From positions 434,001-498,000 of the forward strand of contig JAHQIY010000002.1 in the NCBI GenBank assembly GCA_019054805.1: a stretch of 64,000 bases of DNA, in the 5' to 3' direction. This DNA is from Brachionus manjavacas. Lineage: Eukaryota > Rotifera > Eurotatoria > Ploima > Brachionidae. The notes under the pieces are model-generated. The model saw only the letters and a program-made list of their open reading frames with translations. It was not told where the DNA came from and searched no databases. The position numbers and the translations under genes are program-made. Within the stretch, counting starts at the first letter, position 1. The number at the start of each line of letters is the position of its first letter. Positions 23,801 to 37,873 of this stretch are shown here, piece after piece.

Positions 23801-24855
23801 GAATCTATAAAAAGGTGAATAAAACATGACAAGAGAATGCAAAATCTCTTCAAGATTTGTCTCTTTAAATATTTTAAAAAATTTTTAACATTCAAAAATC
23901 TAAAAATAAGATTAACTGAAAAATTTTTTGAATTTAAAATAAAAAAATTACAAAGAATACATCGAAATTAACCAGCATAATATTTTCTCTCATCGGTAGT
24001 TTTCTCTAAATAGATGAATTTTTAGCCCCATAAGTTTTAATTTGCTTTTCAACCTTAGTCTTAATTTTTATTATAAGGAATCGACTGCTTTAAGCCAGCA
24101 AATGGTGAATCAATAACAATAAAAACCAAGCCGATAGTACAAGCGAGCATTTCAGTAGAATTATTGAAAAAGGAACGATCAACTTGTAATATTATTGATT
24201 AAATTTTTAAATAATTTTAAATTTTTTTTTTAGTTAATTTTGATTCTTTATTTGACGATAAACCATTGAAAAAACAAAAATCGTTACATGGAGTTCTTCT
24301 TTTGGACCAGAATGTATTGCTAAATTTTAAAATAAATTTTAAATTATCTTTGATTAAATGAATTTTTTAAGTGCATTAAAGTAGTGCATCCAAAAGAGGC
24401 CATCAATCAACTTGGCCTTGTGTCACAGCAAATAAAATTCAATTCTATTCTCAAACTAAAATATCAAATTTTAATCGATCAAAATGGTAAGGGAATTTTG
24501 AACACTATCAATGAAATTATACTGAAGTAAAAAAATCATCTAGCTAATTTATATTAAAAAATTGACAAAATTTTTTAGAGAATTGGATGACCTGGAAACT
24601 GAATTAGTTAATGATTCAAAATTGTTGATAGAAAATGTAGAAGTTGAAGTAAAGAAAGACTTGTACATTCAAAATAAGCCGGTCAAAGACGGATTATTAC
24701 CAGATCATTTCGGTATTGTAATATCATGGAACCTTGAAGTAGATTTCTTTTTCTTTTAATTAAAATTTTGCTTTATAATTTTTAAAATTTATTTAATTTA
24801 GGATGAAGAACTCGGAAGTTATGTTTATTCGATATTAAAAGAAAACCTGAAATAA
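20834..24855 (+). CDS. INTS11: Integrator complex subunit 11 (snRNA 3'-end endonuclease), ten exons, 602 aa
   Basis: Catalytic endonuclease of the Integrator complex. It cleaves snRNA precursors and nascent transcripts in the nucleus and belongs to the CPSF73 metallo-beta-lactamase/beta-CASP family. Exons: 20834-20873, 20929-21014, 22395-22580, 22629-23447, 23499-23661, 24078-24185, 24234-24313, 24372-24486, 24581-24738 and 24802-24855. Phases agree and the sum is 603 codons, against 600 residues in human. Metal ligands are visible: HFHLDH at residues 68-73, [10 protein letters not shown] in exon 4 and [10 protein letters not shown] in exon 5. The beta-CASP region ([22 protein letters not shown]) is intact and the C-terminal PANGE block is in exon 6. 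The protein ends [17 protein letters not shown]. The ninth exon boundary (acceptor AGAG) is the least certain. Only about 310 bases separate it from USP47, on the same strand. AATAAA-type signals follow the stop. Confidence 0.95.
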
Positions 24856-26439
24856 AATAATCTCATTTAAAAAAAAAACTTAATTATTTAATCCATTGTG
24901 ATACCAGGACTAATTATATTTTTGAATTGTAAATATTTTAAGTATCGTCACCTTTATTATAATAAAAAAAGTGTAAAAAAATCTAATTTTTGAATATTTT
25001 ATTTGTACGGGATACTTAATGTTCTATTAAATTTGAATTCATTTTGTATTTAATTAAATTTAAATCTATTTTCTGTTTAAAGTTGTAAAACTTTATTTTT
25101 TTAAAATACTGTCAATAAAATTGACGTTATAAGTACTGACGACAAAAATAAATGAGAATAAAATGAGTGGAAAAGACTCTTTTGGCTTGCAGCGTTTTTG
25201 AAGAGACTCGATATTGGTGGTTCTTAGTGTGCATCTTCGGATACGTTTTGCATAAAAATTTTAAGACTCATTTTTAAATTTATGTTATTTTACTTTTTTC
25301 CTAAATTCATAATGACGTGAACGGGAGAGTTTAATATTATATAGAGATAAGAATGGGACTCATGATGTTATGAAAAAAAAATCAAAGTTCTAGAATAGAA
25401 AATTAGACCGCTAGGCTGTTTGATAAAAATTATATATTAAAACAAGTAATGAAGGATCGATTGAATAAATAAAAGTGAATTTATTTCTAATTTAATTATT
25501 TAATAATAATTAATTTATTATTAGTAGTTAGCAAAAGTTAAAAAACAATTGGGGTTTTATCTGACTATATCAGTTACAGTGGTACAAGAGATGGTGAAAA
25601 CGATGTCGAAAAAATATTAAACAAACAAAAATCTATTCGATATAAATATACAGTTAATGCTTATGAATCAGTGAATCAGGATACACATATATAATGCTAT
25701 TCTTGAACTATCAAGAGAAAAAAATATAAAAGTTCCAAAATATTCGATTTTATTTTTCTTTTTTATAATAATTCAAGTAAAAAATTTGGAAAAAAAATAT
25801 TAAGCTTTGGAAAACTTGAAATTTGGTAAAAAAATAATCAAATGAGTAAAAACGATGAAGATAAACCTATGCATAAGAGATGTTCCAAACGAAGAATAAA
25901 ATAAACGTGGTCGTCAGGCCAAAGCTCTTATGAGACAAAAACTTTTTTTTTGTTATTTCTTATTTTTTTTTAACATTACATTTTTTAAATTTACATAGTA
26001 TTTTTTTTTATTTGCTATCATTTTTATTAAATTTACATAGAAAAATCAATTAATAATATCAAGCAAAAAATAATTTCTATCTTTGTTTTTTACTTACATG
26101 GCAAATTAACATTTGTTTATAGAGAATATTTTTGTTTGCCTAGCATTTTGAATTTTTTTAACCAGCGTTAATAATTAAAGTCTAAAAAATTTCCCATTTC
26201 TCAAGTTAAAAAAACACTCATAATAACTTTTTAATTTAAAAAAGAAGAGTGAAGAAATCCGCTAGTTCGTGTATAAAATCCCTAAAATAATCCTGTTTGG
26301 GCTAGTAAAATTGAGTAATTTTATTTTCAAGATCTAAAATCAGTGAAGTGAAGCTAAAATTATTAATAGGGTGATAGGACTGAATAAAAGATCGAAAATT
26401 GAAACAAAAAAAATCTCTCCCTTGAAAAAAAAACTAATA
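24856..26439. other. Intergenic DNA, no gene recognised
   Basis: Contains only short frames. One stretch at about 25555-25695 (plus strand) reads SDYISYSGTRDGENDVEK for about 45 codons, which I cannot assign. Otherwise AT-rich filler. Confidence 0.5.
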
Positions 26440-27040
26440 GTCTAATATCGAAAATAAGTTATCATAAAATTTATCAAAGGTATCAAATGAATAAGTTTTG
26501 ACTATCTCATTAATTCTTTCATCCAAAAGAATTTACTTTTGCTTATGTTTATATCGAATTCCAGTTTCTTATTTTACTATATTTTCTTCAGATTTTTTTT
26601 GTTCTTTACGGAACATATCAACTAAAGGGTACACAGAAGGATGTCTGATGATTTACAATTTACAATTTACAAGTTTTGTCTCAATACATCGCCAGTTTAT
26701 TTTTTTTTCTGACTTAGATGAAATTCGAAGCAAGAAACCGCCATAAGATAACATTGGAAAATTTTTTTGAAAGGCTATTATTTTTCCTGTATTTATGTGT
26801 ATATTTTGTAAATCATTAATTAGATCATCTAAAGAGTTTTCATCGATCGTTAATAACATAATTTTAATTGAACAAATTTAAAAGAATAAAAAAGTAAGAA
26901 AAAAAAGTTGGAACTTAGTTATTTTTTTTGCTATTTTTTTCCTCTTAATTGCTATTTGATATAAATTAATATTTTTTTTTCTTTTTGATTGTGCTTAATT
27001 GACCATGCTAATTTATTGACTGCTATTTTAATATAGAGCA
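26440..27040 (-). mobile_element. MULE deletion derivative: FLYWCH finger fused to transposase C-terminus
   Basis: From 26859 leftwards a frame encodes a FLYWCH zinc-finger start: MLSYGGFLLR, then KKINWRCIETKLVNCK. After a stop it changes frame into a MULE transposase C-terminus (HPSVYPLVDMFRKEQKK, then LDERINEIVKTY). The whole catalytic middle is gone, so this is an internal-deletion derivative. Its upstream end at about 27022-27040 carries GCTATTTTAATATAGAG, shared with the MULE at 16520-17151. The left end is not clearly defined. Confidence 0.7.
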
Positions 27041-28325
27041 CTGCCGAAGATATGCTGATCATAAGAAAATTTGAATTTGCTAAAAGAATAGAAAAAAATA
27101 TTTTTACAAGATATTTAGTAAATGAAAAATTGAAGAATCTCAGAGAAGTAATAATGACCTTAACAAAAGTTCCTTGATCTCAGAATACAATGAGTGTCTC
27201 GGTGAAAAACAGAGTAGCATAGAGGAAATCAATGAAAATTCTTCTTTTCAAATATTATTAATAAAAGAAAAAATCAGAGAAAAAATGGGATCGTTGAATC
27301 TATAATATTTTGCCTTAACAAGGAGTTCCAACAAGAAAAACAAAGAAGTATGTGGCATTATAATAATATTTAATAGGATTGGTTTCGAATATTTAGTAAA
27401 AAAATTTTAAAAATTTTAAATATTATTAAAATATTCAAAATTTAATTCAAATCACGATCATGATTTTGATACTTTATTTAAATAAAATAAAAAACAAATT
27501 CAAAAAAGTAAAAACATAGATCTGTTCAGAATTTTGTCTAGTTTTGTTTAAATTAAAAAAATTTATAAGTAATCCCTGGGACTACAAACGATTAAACTGA
27601 AAAAAAGTGTTCTTTTTGACTTTTTTTCAATAATAAAAATTGGCACATCCTTTTTTAAAACAAACCTATATACCAGGATGTAGAAAATTTTATGCTCTTT
27701 AATAATATATATAATTTTAAAAAAGATTTTAATTCTGTCTTTAAGTAATTAAGTCTGAAAGACCTACAACATTTTAAAGGGTTAGTTCTTTTAAGACACC
27801 TGGATATAAATTTTTTTTTAGCCCCTAAAAAAAATGATATTTAGGGTTTCAAATGATTTAGTTTACGAATTTAAAGTCAAAAATTAGAAATTCAGATAGT
27901 TTTGAATTTCCGGAATCTGAATTTAAAATTTTACTTTTTACATCGTCTTTGAGGCGTTCTTTGAAATTAATAATAATAAAATAGTAATAATAATAGAAGA
28001 ATTGCGACTAAGTATTTGAGCAAAGAAAAGATCAAAAAATTTTTTTACTAATATTAATTTATTTTGAATAATTATAAAATTTTTTTTTAATTTTTACTTT
28101 CAACTTAATTCCGGGTCTCATAAATAAAAGTCAAATTAAAACTCTAAAAATAATAAATAAATTAATTGATTAATAAATAGCATCAATAATGAGGGTGATT
28201 TATCGTGACTAAAAACTTTAAACTAGAACATAAATGCAAACACAATTATTTAGTTTTGATTTAATTGACAAACATTTTTAAATTAGGGTCGTAAACAAAA
28301 ATTTAATTTTTTTTCTCTGTTTAAT
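27041..28325. other. Intergenic DNA, no gene recognised
   Basis: At about 27040-27360 there are short open stretches rich in Lys, Glu and Asn that break often and match nothing I know. The rest is AT-rich. It presumably includes the 3' UTR of the V-ATPase gene on the minus strand. Confidence 0.5.
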
Positions 28326-29967
<1,642 letters not shown>

Positions 29968-31269
29968 TTTATAAAGTCTAAATAGAAAATAATTTTTTGT
30001 TATAAACTATTTAAAATCACTTGATCATAAGTGAAATAATAGTGATGCGAGTGAGAGTCTCGGCAAGAGCTAGTTTTCAAGCAAGATATGTTTTATATCT
30101 TTGATGTTGATTTAAAATTTTGCCACAAATTGGATCTATTATGAATGCATATCTAGTTTTTGATTATATGGCTTAATAGTCGTGGTATTTTCTAAATGAT
30201 TATCTAGTTTTTTTTTGCTAAATTGCATGCACTTACAGTTTGAAATTACCATTGAATCATCATTTCAAATTATGTTATTTAATAAAATGGTGACAAATTT
30301 TGTTTCTTTTTTTTCTTGAATTATTTATGAAAATTTATTTTTTTTATTTTGAATATTAAAATTTTATTTTCTTGTCAATAATTTTATTGATTTTTAAATT
30401 TTTAGTTCTATCCGATTTTGCCAAAAATTAAGTAAATTATTTTGTAAGAACTTAGAAATGAAGCACCATCTTAATCTGTGACAAATATTGGATCAAGGTC
30501 CAATTTGAAAAAAAGAAATGTTTTTAATAAATTATTTTTCTCTTTTTAATTTAATTAATTTTATTTAAAAATTTGCGATTCAAATTTTATTACGAAAATC
30601 AATTTATCTATTTTAGTTACTTAAGACCAAGCTGCTAACTGAATTTAAAAAATTCGAAATTTCAAAATTTTTTCGAAAACTAAAAAGGCACTCATTTCTT
30701 TTTCAATCCTTCATAACTGACTTTTTTTAATCATTTTTAAAAATAAATTTATCAAAGTTTAATCTTACATCTTTCTGTTTTATCCCAACAGCAGAAAAGT
30801 GGTTCAGTTCGAATAAGATGGTCCGATTTTTTTCCAGGGGATGGCAAAAGAAAAAATGTACAAATGTCTGAATTGAAAATAAGTAAAAATTACACTGTGG
30901 ATGACTAAGTGCTTGTTTTAGTGAGGAATGTAAATTTAAATTTTGACAACAATCCTCAATATTAATATTATTAATGTCTGTGTTTATTTTTTTTTACTTT
31001 TATATTTTTCTTCACTTTTTAAAATTCTGTCAAATCGGCAAATTGAAGTTTGAGATCAAAATCAAAATATTAAAAAAATGTAATATTTTTTTATGATAGA
31101 GAAAAAATTATTTTTTTCTAAAGCTATTACTTGATATACCATGTCAATTTTGATTTAATATATAGAATTTTAAAATATCCCTTATTATTGAACTTAAATA
31201 GGTTTTAATTTTTTAATTGATTTTATTAAAGACAAAAAGATTTAATGCTTTAAAATTTATAATTTGTTT
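29968..31269. other. Intergenic DNA upstream of V-ATPase B
   Basis: Nothing coding or repetitive is recognised. It should include the promoter of the V-ATPase gene at its left edge. Confidence 0.5.
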
Positions 31270-31675
31270 AAGGAGGTATAGACAAGAAAATATTTAAAAG
31301 TAAAAATCCTTTCTGTACTTTTTGTACTTTTTCTAATTAATTTATTTGGCCCTCTTCCTTTTTGTACTTTTTTAAAATATTATTTTATTCCTTTTTGTAA
31401 TTTTTGTTCTTAATGGTAATTTAAAATCCTTTTATTAATCAATATTTTAAATATAAATTTTATATTTAACTAATATTTTTCTTACCTTCAGCATACCCGA
31501 ATCCCTAAACCAGGGCTCTGCCCCGGACCCCGTTTAAGTTTTAATAAAATGATTAAAATTACCATTAATCACAAAAAGTACAAAAAGGAACAGGGCCAAA
31601 TAAAATAATATTTTGAAAAGGTCCAAAAAGAACAAAAAGAAAAATGATTTTTTAAAAGTTTGATCTCATTGTCTA
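31270..31675. mobile_element. MITE-like foldback carrying the dispersed GC-rich core
   Basis: The arms at about 31272-31470 and 31545-31675 are imperfect inverted copies: TATTTGGCCCTCTTCCTTTT against AAAAAGGAACAGGGCCAAATA, with TATAGACAA/TTGTCTATCC at the tips. The apex contains the GC-rich core at 31492-31532 that also occurs at 763-801, 969-1000 and 54111-54152. Confidence 0.6.
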
Positions 31676-32606
31676 TCCATGGAATTATTTAAATTATTGA
31701 TTGCTTTTGTTGAATAAATTAGAACTCAATCATTTTGATAAAAATTTGATTATGAACCATTATTAGACACAGCATGTCTAGTAATGTCTAGTGTTTATAT
31801 TTTAAAAATTATCAAAATCATTACATTAATTAGGTTTAAAAATTTTAAATGATCACTTTGAAATTAAAATCTGATCTTAAACGCATCATTATTTAAAAAA
31901 ATTTTAGCGACCGGAATGCAAATGAAAGTAAAATTCTATAATTAAACATTGTCTGTTGTAAATATTGTAGAAAAATTTGAAATTTAGAATTTACTATCTT
32001 TTAGATGATAAATAATAATTCCACTATGGAATCTTTGATGCGTCATGATCACATAAACCTAAAATAGAAAAAAATTCACAAAAATATAATTATTTTTATA
32101 ACCGCTAGATTTACTAAATTTTTAAAGAAAAAATTGTCATAGAAAAAAAGTATCATCTCCTCATTTGAACTCAGTCATTCCAAAATTTAATGAATCTTTA
32201 AAAATTTTACAAGAAAAATTTATTTAGATTCTTAAAAGATATTTGACTCAATTTCATTGAAAATTCATTGACGATTCATTATGAAATCAACTTATTATCA
32301 TCTTATAAAATGAATTTTTTTATTCAATTCTTTTCATTGGAGAAATTTTTAAAGTTTTTTTTCAAAAGGTTGTATAAATGATTTTAGACAAACTTTTATC
32401 TATTTGTGATTTATCCCCTCAGATATCTTGAAGATAATTTAAAATAAACATTTTTGATTCAATTAACGCCAAATCTGGTGTTGAAAAAAAAATAAAAAGA
32501 GAAATATTTTGAAATTTTAATTTTCTTAAATAGTGACTTTAATTCGAATAATTTTGTTATTTCTGTACTAATAAATAACTAATAAATAAATATTGAAATA
32601 ATATCA

Positions 32607-32926
32607 AGAAAATGCTCAGCAAAACCGATGAGGTGCTAAGTGGTTAAGATATCGAATATTTAAAAGAACCTTTAAGAACCATTAAATCATTAACTATTTC
32701 AATATATTTCTTTAAACTTTCTATACATTTTTATTTACTTTATTTTTATTTTATTAACTCTATTTTTTTTATTTTTTTTTTTAAATTTATTCTGAAGGAG
32801 CTCTAGCTGGGTACAGAAAACAAATAAATAAATAAAAATAAAATTTTTTTCTGATTGTCTATTTATTAAAAAAATTCGATATATTAACCATTTAGCACCT
32901 CATCGATATTGCTGAGCATTTTTCTT
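32607..32926. mobile_element. MITE, 320 bp, about 50-bp terminal inverted repeats
   Basis: The left end AAGAAAATGCTCAGC with CCGATGAGGTGCTAAGTGGT mirrors the right end ACCATTTAGCACCTCATCG with GCTGAGCATTTTTCTT. The interior has a LINE-tail-like stretch (AGCTGGGTACAGAAAAC followed by AAAT repeats) near 32800-32840, which may be a later insertion. No protein. Confidence 0.7.
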
Positions 32927-33267
32927 AATAATCTTTTGTAGCAAAAAAATTAATTAATTTAAATTTAAATAAGTTTTTTTAATCCATTTTCATTTTTTTA
33001 TAAAATTAATTTGAGTTTTCAAGTAAATCTCCAAGTGACCTAGCCAAAAATAGTATCAAGTCAAGTCTGTATTTTTGAAGACCCCTTTCTTTAGATATTC
33101 TAAAAATATTTTGGTTTTTAATTAAAAGTATTAAAAAACTTTTTTAAAAACCTTTCAACATTTCCGTTAATTAAAATACAAAAAATAGGTAGCTCGGTAT
33201 CAATTTTTTTATCTTACATTTTCGAATATAAATTCTATATTATCTTTCTTTTAAAAATTAAAATTAA

Positions 33268-33483
33268 ATTTTATACACTAAGCTAAACACTAAGTTATAC
33301 ACTAAGTTAAACACTAAGTTTTGTTTCAGTACTCCTTTTATTTCGTTAAAAGAAAGATGCCATAAATATAAAATAAGTTTGTTTAAATATACGGTGCCAA
33401 GCCAAACAAGTTGTTTGATTTTTATTAGCAAACACCACGCAAGCACGCATCTAATGCATGTTTGCTAAAACCACTACATAACA
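33268..33483 (-). repeat. 3' LTR
   Basis: 216 bp, starting TGTTATGTAG on the element strand. Nearly identical to the 5' LTR except that it has four, not five, units of a 12-bp tandem (TAWACACTAAGT on the plus strand) and lacks one C. High identity indicates fairly recent insertion. Confidence 0.9.
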
Positions 33484-33580
33484 TCCTCCCCTCTTTATTT
33501 GAATTATATAACACGAAATTAAGTCAAACGGTACAAAAGTACTTTTAAGTGAATAGATGAAGTAAATAAATTAAAAATAA

Positions 33581-35152
33581 TTATATATCTAAATTAGAGT
33601 TTTTTAAAAAAATCTGTTGAGAATTTCCATGATTGTATAGTCGCGCCTCTTTGTAGCTAATTTGCCGTTTGCATGCTCTGTTATGTTTCTCTCGCATCGG
33701 CTCACTCGTAGCCTCTTCGATTCCATCACCAGACTCGGAAGCTCTCGGTGTGCTTGAGTTAGAGCTTATAAAAGAGAAATACTCGTTTGGTTGCTGCTCA
33801 ACATCAGACTCTATTGTTGACCGATCAGAACTCTCGCCATCCCCATTCTCATGTTCAGACTGGTTTAGGTCCTCTAAACTTGGCATCTGTTCTATCTCCT
33901 TTGTTATGTGTTCCACTTTTGACTCAGATTTGACTTGAGAAGGTTCGTTAGCTTGCACACCTCCGAACAGAATTTTCTTGAAATAGCTACAGTTCCTAGT
34001 TACCTCCCTTTTCTCATTTTTCACAGTTACCATTGTTCCTTTGACACTAACCACACGATATGGCTCTGGCTCATACTTCGCCTTAAACTTGTTTAGCTTT
34101 GGTTGTTTCACCAAGACCCAATCACCAGTCTTTAACTCTTTCGCACCATCGCGCACCCCTTGGTTACAGCGTTGTTCTGCTTTGATTGCCGCCTTTAAGT
34201 CATTTTCTAGTGCTATTCTCATGTTCTCATTTGGTTTCACCTCCTCGACACATGGTAATTTTGTAAAATTTGATCTATTATACATCAAAGTTACTGGTGC
34301 CACTTTAGTCATTGAATGTGGAGCAGAGCTGTAGGCTCTAATAAATACATTCAGTTCTTTTCGCCAGTTTTTCCGAGCCATGTGAGCTCCGGTCACCACT
34401 TTTTCCATCTGTTGCATGAATCTTTCGCACTTCCCATTCGCTCTTGGCCATAGTGGAGTAATTTTTTGGTGACGAATGCCTAGGTGTTCACAATGCGCTC
34501 TAAAAGCCCTACTACTAAACGGAGGTCCGTTGTCGCTCTTAATTGCTCCCGGAATGCCCAGGACCGCATAAACCTCATCAAGTTTTGAAATAGTTGAATC
34601 CGCTGAGGTTGATCTTACAATTTTGACCACTTTGAATCTTGTGCCTTCGTCAGTGATCACTAATCCATACTCACCAGTCGGCAAAGGTCCATAAAAATCG
34701 ACGCTTATTTGATCCCAAACTTTAGTTGGCATCTTGGACATCACAATCGGAACTTTGCTTTTCTTGTCAGTTGTACAGCATTGACAAATCCTACAACTAC
34801 CAATCTTACTCTCGACCATTTTGTCCAAACCTGAAAACCAGACTTTCGATCTTAACAAACCTTTGGTTTTTATAATACCTAAGTGTCCTTCATGTGCAAT
34901 ATCAACTGCCATCGCCTGTAGTGACTTTGGTAAAACAATTCTTCGACCACGAAGCAGTAGACCATCACTTGTTGCACCTAGCTCATCTTTAATGTTGTGA
35001 AAAACTCCCAAGGCCTTTTGATCATCTCTATTAAGATACTTTTTCTCAAGACAAGACTTCACAAAGCATAAATGTGTGTCTTTCAAGGTCTCTTTTGCAA
35101 TGTACTCCCTTGTCATCAATTTCGGAACCGAATTATCAGCAACAAAATTCAC
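33581..35152 (-). pseudogene. Pol: integrase and C-terminal region of the Gypsy element
   Basis: Open for 523 codons. The zinc-binding HHCC module (AHEGHLG, then CRICQCC) comes first at about residues 85-130. The integrase core follows with the three acidic residues in VDFYGPLP, SDNGPPF and NGKCERF. The C-terminal half is charged and Ser/Glu-rich. It is in a different frame from the reverse transcriptase upstream: the segment that should join RNase H to integrase (the connecting block after TDNQAIQF) is missing about 40 codons, so a deletion made the break. Confidence 0.88.
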
Positions 35153-35952
35153 AAACTCTTCGCTAAGCCACTCGTCCGACGACTTCTTGCTTGTGACCTA
35201 CCTTTCGATCCATTATAGATGAACTGGATTGCTTGGTTGTCTGTGATTAACTTAAATGGCTTTCCGAACAAAAAAATATGAAATCTTTCACAACCAAAAA
35301 CACAAGCCAAAGCTTCCTTCTCGACTTGAGCATATTTACGTTCGAGTTCGGTTAGCGCTCGACTTGCATACGCAACGACTCTTTTGTTTTTGGCATCCGC
35401 TGGATCTATTTGTACTAACACAGCGGCCAATCCAACTGGGCTTGCATCCACAATAAGTTCAGTCTCCCAGTTCGGATTAAAATAGGCTACGGCCTCATCG
35501 GATAAAGCATTTTTCAACTTGTCTAAAGCTTGATCATGCTCTCTGTTCCAATTTAATATTTTACCATTGTTCTTCTTACCAGCCTCTCTCAGTGGCTCAG
35601 TTAGCGTACTGAAGTCACATATGAATCGAGATGAGTATGTGGCCATGCCCAGCAGACTCGCTAGTTCGGTGGTATTTCTCGGTGGCTTCAGACACTTCAA
35701 CGCTTTCACTCGCTCTGGACCGGGTGATATTCCTTTTTCGCTAAATATTAAGCCAAAAAACTCAATCGAGCGTTTGCCAAATTCGCATTTTTCTGGATTT
35801 GCAGTCAAACCACTAGAGTTTAATCTTTCTAAGACTTTTCTGAGACGCTCGTCGTGCTCTTCCTTTGTGTTTCCAAAGATTATGAAATCGTCACTCACAT
35901 TAGTCACTCCATCTAGCCCTTCAAGCACATTTCCAATTAAAAACTGGAACAT
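35149..35952 (-). pseudogene. Pol: reverse-transcriptase C-terminal half and RNase H
   Basis: Encodes the catalytic NVSDDFIIFG motif, the ANPEKCEFG and FFGLIFSEKGI blocks and the LLGMATYSSRFI connection. RNase H follows with its first aspartate in LIVDASPVGLAAVL and ending near TDNQAIQFIYN. It is one base out of frame with the preceding segment: a T run near 35985-35995 appears one base short. That is a common type of assembly error as well as of mutation. Confidence 0.88.
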
Positions 35953-37625
35953 CTCTGCGGCTGAACAATAACCAAAATTAAGCCGCGTATCTCTGAAAGA
36001 CCAATGTGCGTGCTGAAAGTTGTTAAGTGACGACTGTCTGGATGAAGCTCAATCTGACGGTATCCGCTGTTGAAATCGAGCTTAGAAAACCAAGACGCAC
36101 CATTCAACAAATGGACCAAATCATCAACAGTTGGACAAATATGACGCTCTCTTTTGATCGCCTTATTTACTTGCTTGGCATTCACCACTATTCTTATTTT
36201 ACCTGTTTGTTTTTTTGGAACCACGTGAATTGGAGAAATCCACGTTGTTGGGCCTTCTGCTCTTTCAATGATGCCTTGTTCTAATAACGACTTCAATTCG
36301 TCTTCAACCTTTTCCCTCAAGTGAAACGGTATTCTATTGTGAAATTGTTTAGTTGGCTTAACACTGTCGTCCACATGAAATTTGAGCTGATAGTTTTTCA
36401 GTTTGCCAATACCTTGACTAAAGAGATTTTCATACTGGCTTTTAAGTTTCTCACATGAGTCTAGCTGATTTACAAAACTAATCAGTCCAAGCTCAGTTGC
36501 TGTTTCAAAACTCATCAGACAGTCCGCTGAGTTTTCGACAACAACAAACTCCGCATTTTTACGTGCTTCGCGAAATTTAATTTCAGTCTTAAATTCGCCA
36601 ACCATTGGCAGTGGTACGCTTGACTTGTAAGGGTATACTTTTCTCTTACACGGGCGCAAATTTACTAAATTCTTGATCCTACTGTAGCACCTCTCGTCAA
36701 CAATGTTCACAGTTGTACCAGTATCCACTAAAAATTTAGTACTCTTGCCACATAAGTCTATACTTATAAATGGTAATTTACTAGCTGGTCCAACTGAAAA
36801 TGCATAATCAGATTCTTCAGTGCTCTCGTGATCAATCGCATTAACCTTACTGCCATTAACTTTCTTTTCCACCGACTCCTGCCGACACTTCTTTTCAAAA
36901 TGTCCAATCTTTCCACATCTGTTGCACTTTTTATTTTTAGCCGGACATTCGCCGACGTGCGGATATTCCAAGCCACAGTTGTAACATTTCCTAAGACCCA
37001 AGTTACCAAACTTAACTCTCCTTTCCCCTTTAACTTGATTCACTAATATTGAAGAGTCAAAACTTTTAGTAATGTCCTTCAATTGGTTGTTGACAACTTC
37101 ACGTGTCCGACCCCAGTCTAATAACTCGTCCAACTTCAAGTCATTATTCGACCCTAAAATTTTACTTATTATCTCTTTATTGCAAGTTCCCTCTACGATC
37201 TGACTTATTATTTCTTCATCAACATCATGAAAACCGCAGTATTTAGAGAGGTTTCGAAGTCTAGTTGCGTATGAGGCTATTGACTCACCCTCTTCCTGCT
37301 TGGTCGATCGAAAAATGTGCTTTTCGTAGTAGCGATTCTTTCTAGGATTAAAATGATCACCAAGTTTCCTTTTCATATCCTCATATGTATCAACAGTCTC
37401 GGGGTCTTCTTTTCCATCTTTATAGTTTTTTTCCACTGCTTCATAAATTCGAATGACCTCAACGCCAGCATGATGTAGTAGTGCAGCCTTTTTTCTTTCA
37501 CCATAAGTTACATTCACCCATTTTAAATAGTTTTCTAGTCCCTTGATCCATTCATTCCATTTTGCACCAACTGCAGCATCTTCCAAATCACAATCAAACA
37601 TCTGATAAAATCCATTGAGATTCAT
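35937..37625 (-). pseudogene. Gag, protease and reverse-transcriptase N-terminal half
   Basis: The likely Gag ATG is at 37625, just after the primer-binding site. The open frame continues upstream into the LTR but without meaning. Gag has a retrotransposon-type capsid region (about residues 15-190) and two CCHC zinc knuckles: CYNCGLEYPHVGEC (irregular spacing) and CNRCGKIGHFEKKC (canonical). The protease active site is FLVDTGTTVNIV. Reverse transcriptase begins with GIIERAEGPTTWISPIHVV and reaches KLDFNSGYRQIELH before the frame break. Gag and Pol share one frame here, with no stop between them. Confidence 0.88.
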
Positions 37626-37644
37626 TGTTTTTCCTCGTCGCCAG

Positions 37645-37873
37645 ATTTTATACACTAAGCTAAACACTAAGTTATACACTAAGTTATACACTAAGTTAAA
37701 CACTAAGTTTTGTTTCAGTACTCCTTTTATTTCGTTAAAAGAAAGATGCCATAAATATAAAATAAGTTTGTTTAAATATACGGTGCCAAGCCCAAACAAG
37801 TTGTTTGATTTTTATTAGCAAACACCACGCAAGCACGCATCTAATGCATGTTTGCTAAAACCACTACATAACA
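37645..37873 (-). repeat. 5' LTR
   Basis: 229 bp. Contains five 12-bp tandem units near its inner edge, one more than the 3' LTR, plus one extra C. The tandem lies at the R/U5 side on the element strand. Confidence 0.9.

Larger units (their letters stand above)
33268..37873 (-). mobile_element. Ty3/Gypsy LTR retrotransposon, nearly complete, minus strand
   Basis: Two LTRs flank gag and pol on the minus strand in the order gag, protease, reverse transcriptase, RNase H, integrase, which defines Ty3/Gypsy. A purine tract, AAAGAGGGGAGGA, directly precedes the 3' LTR at 33484-33497. TGGCGACGAGG directly after the 5' LTR (about 37631-37643) is the likely tRNA primer site. The NVSDDF form of the reverse-transcriptase motif and this primer site recall the Mag lineage, an inference. 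No clear target duplication. Two reading-frame breaks make this copy inactive as assembled. Confidence 0.93.

Noticed and set aside
37626-37799. Extension of the Gag frame into the 5' LTR with repeated NLVF/NLVY units
   Set aside because: It translates the 12-bp tandem of the LTR; the ATG after the primer-binding site is the sensible Gag start.
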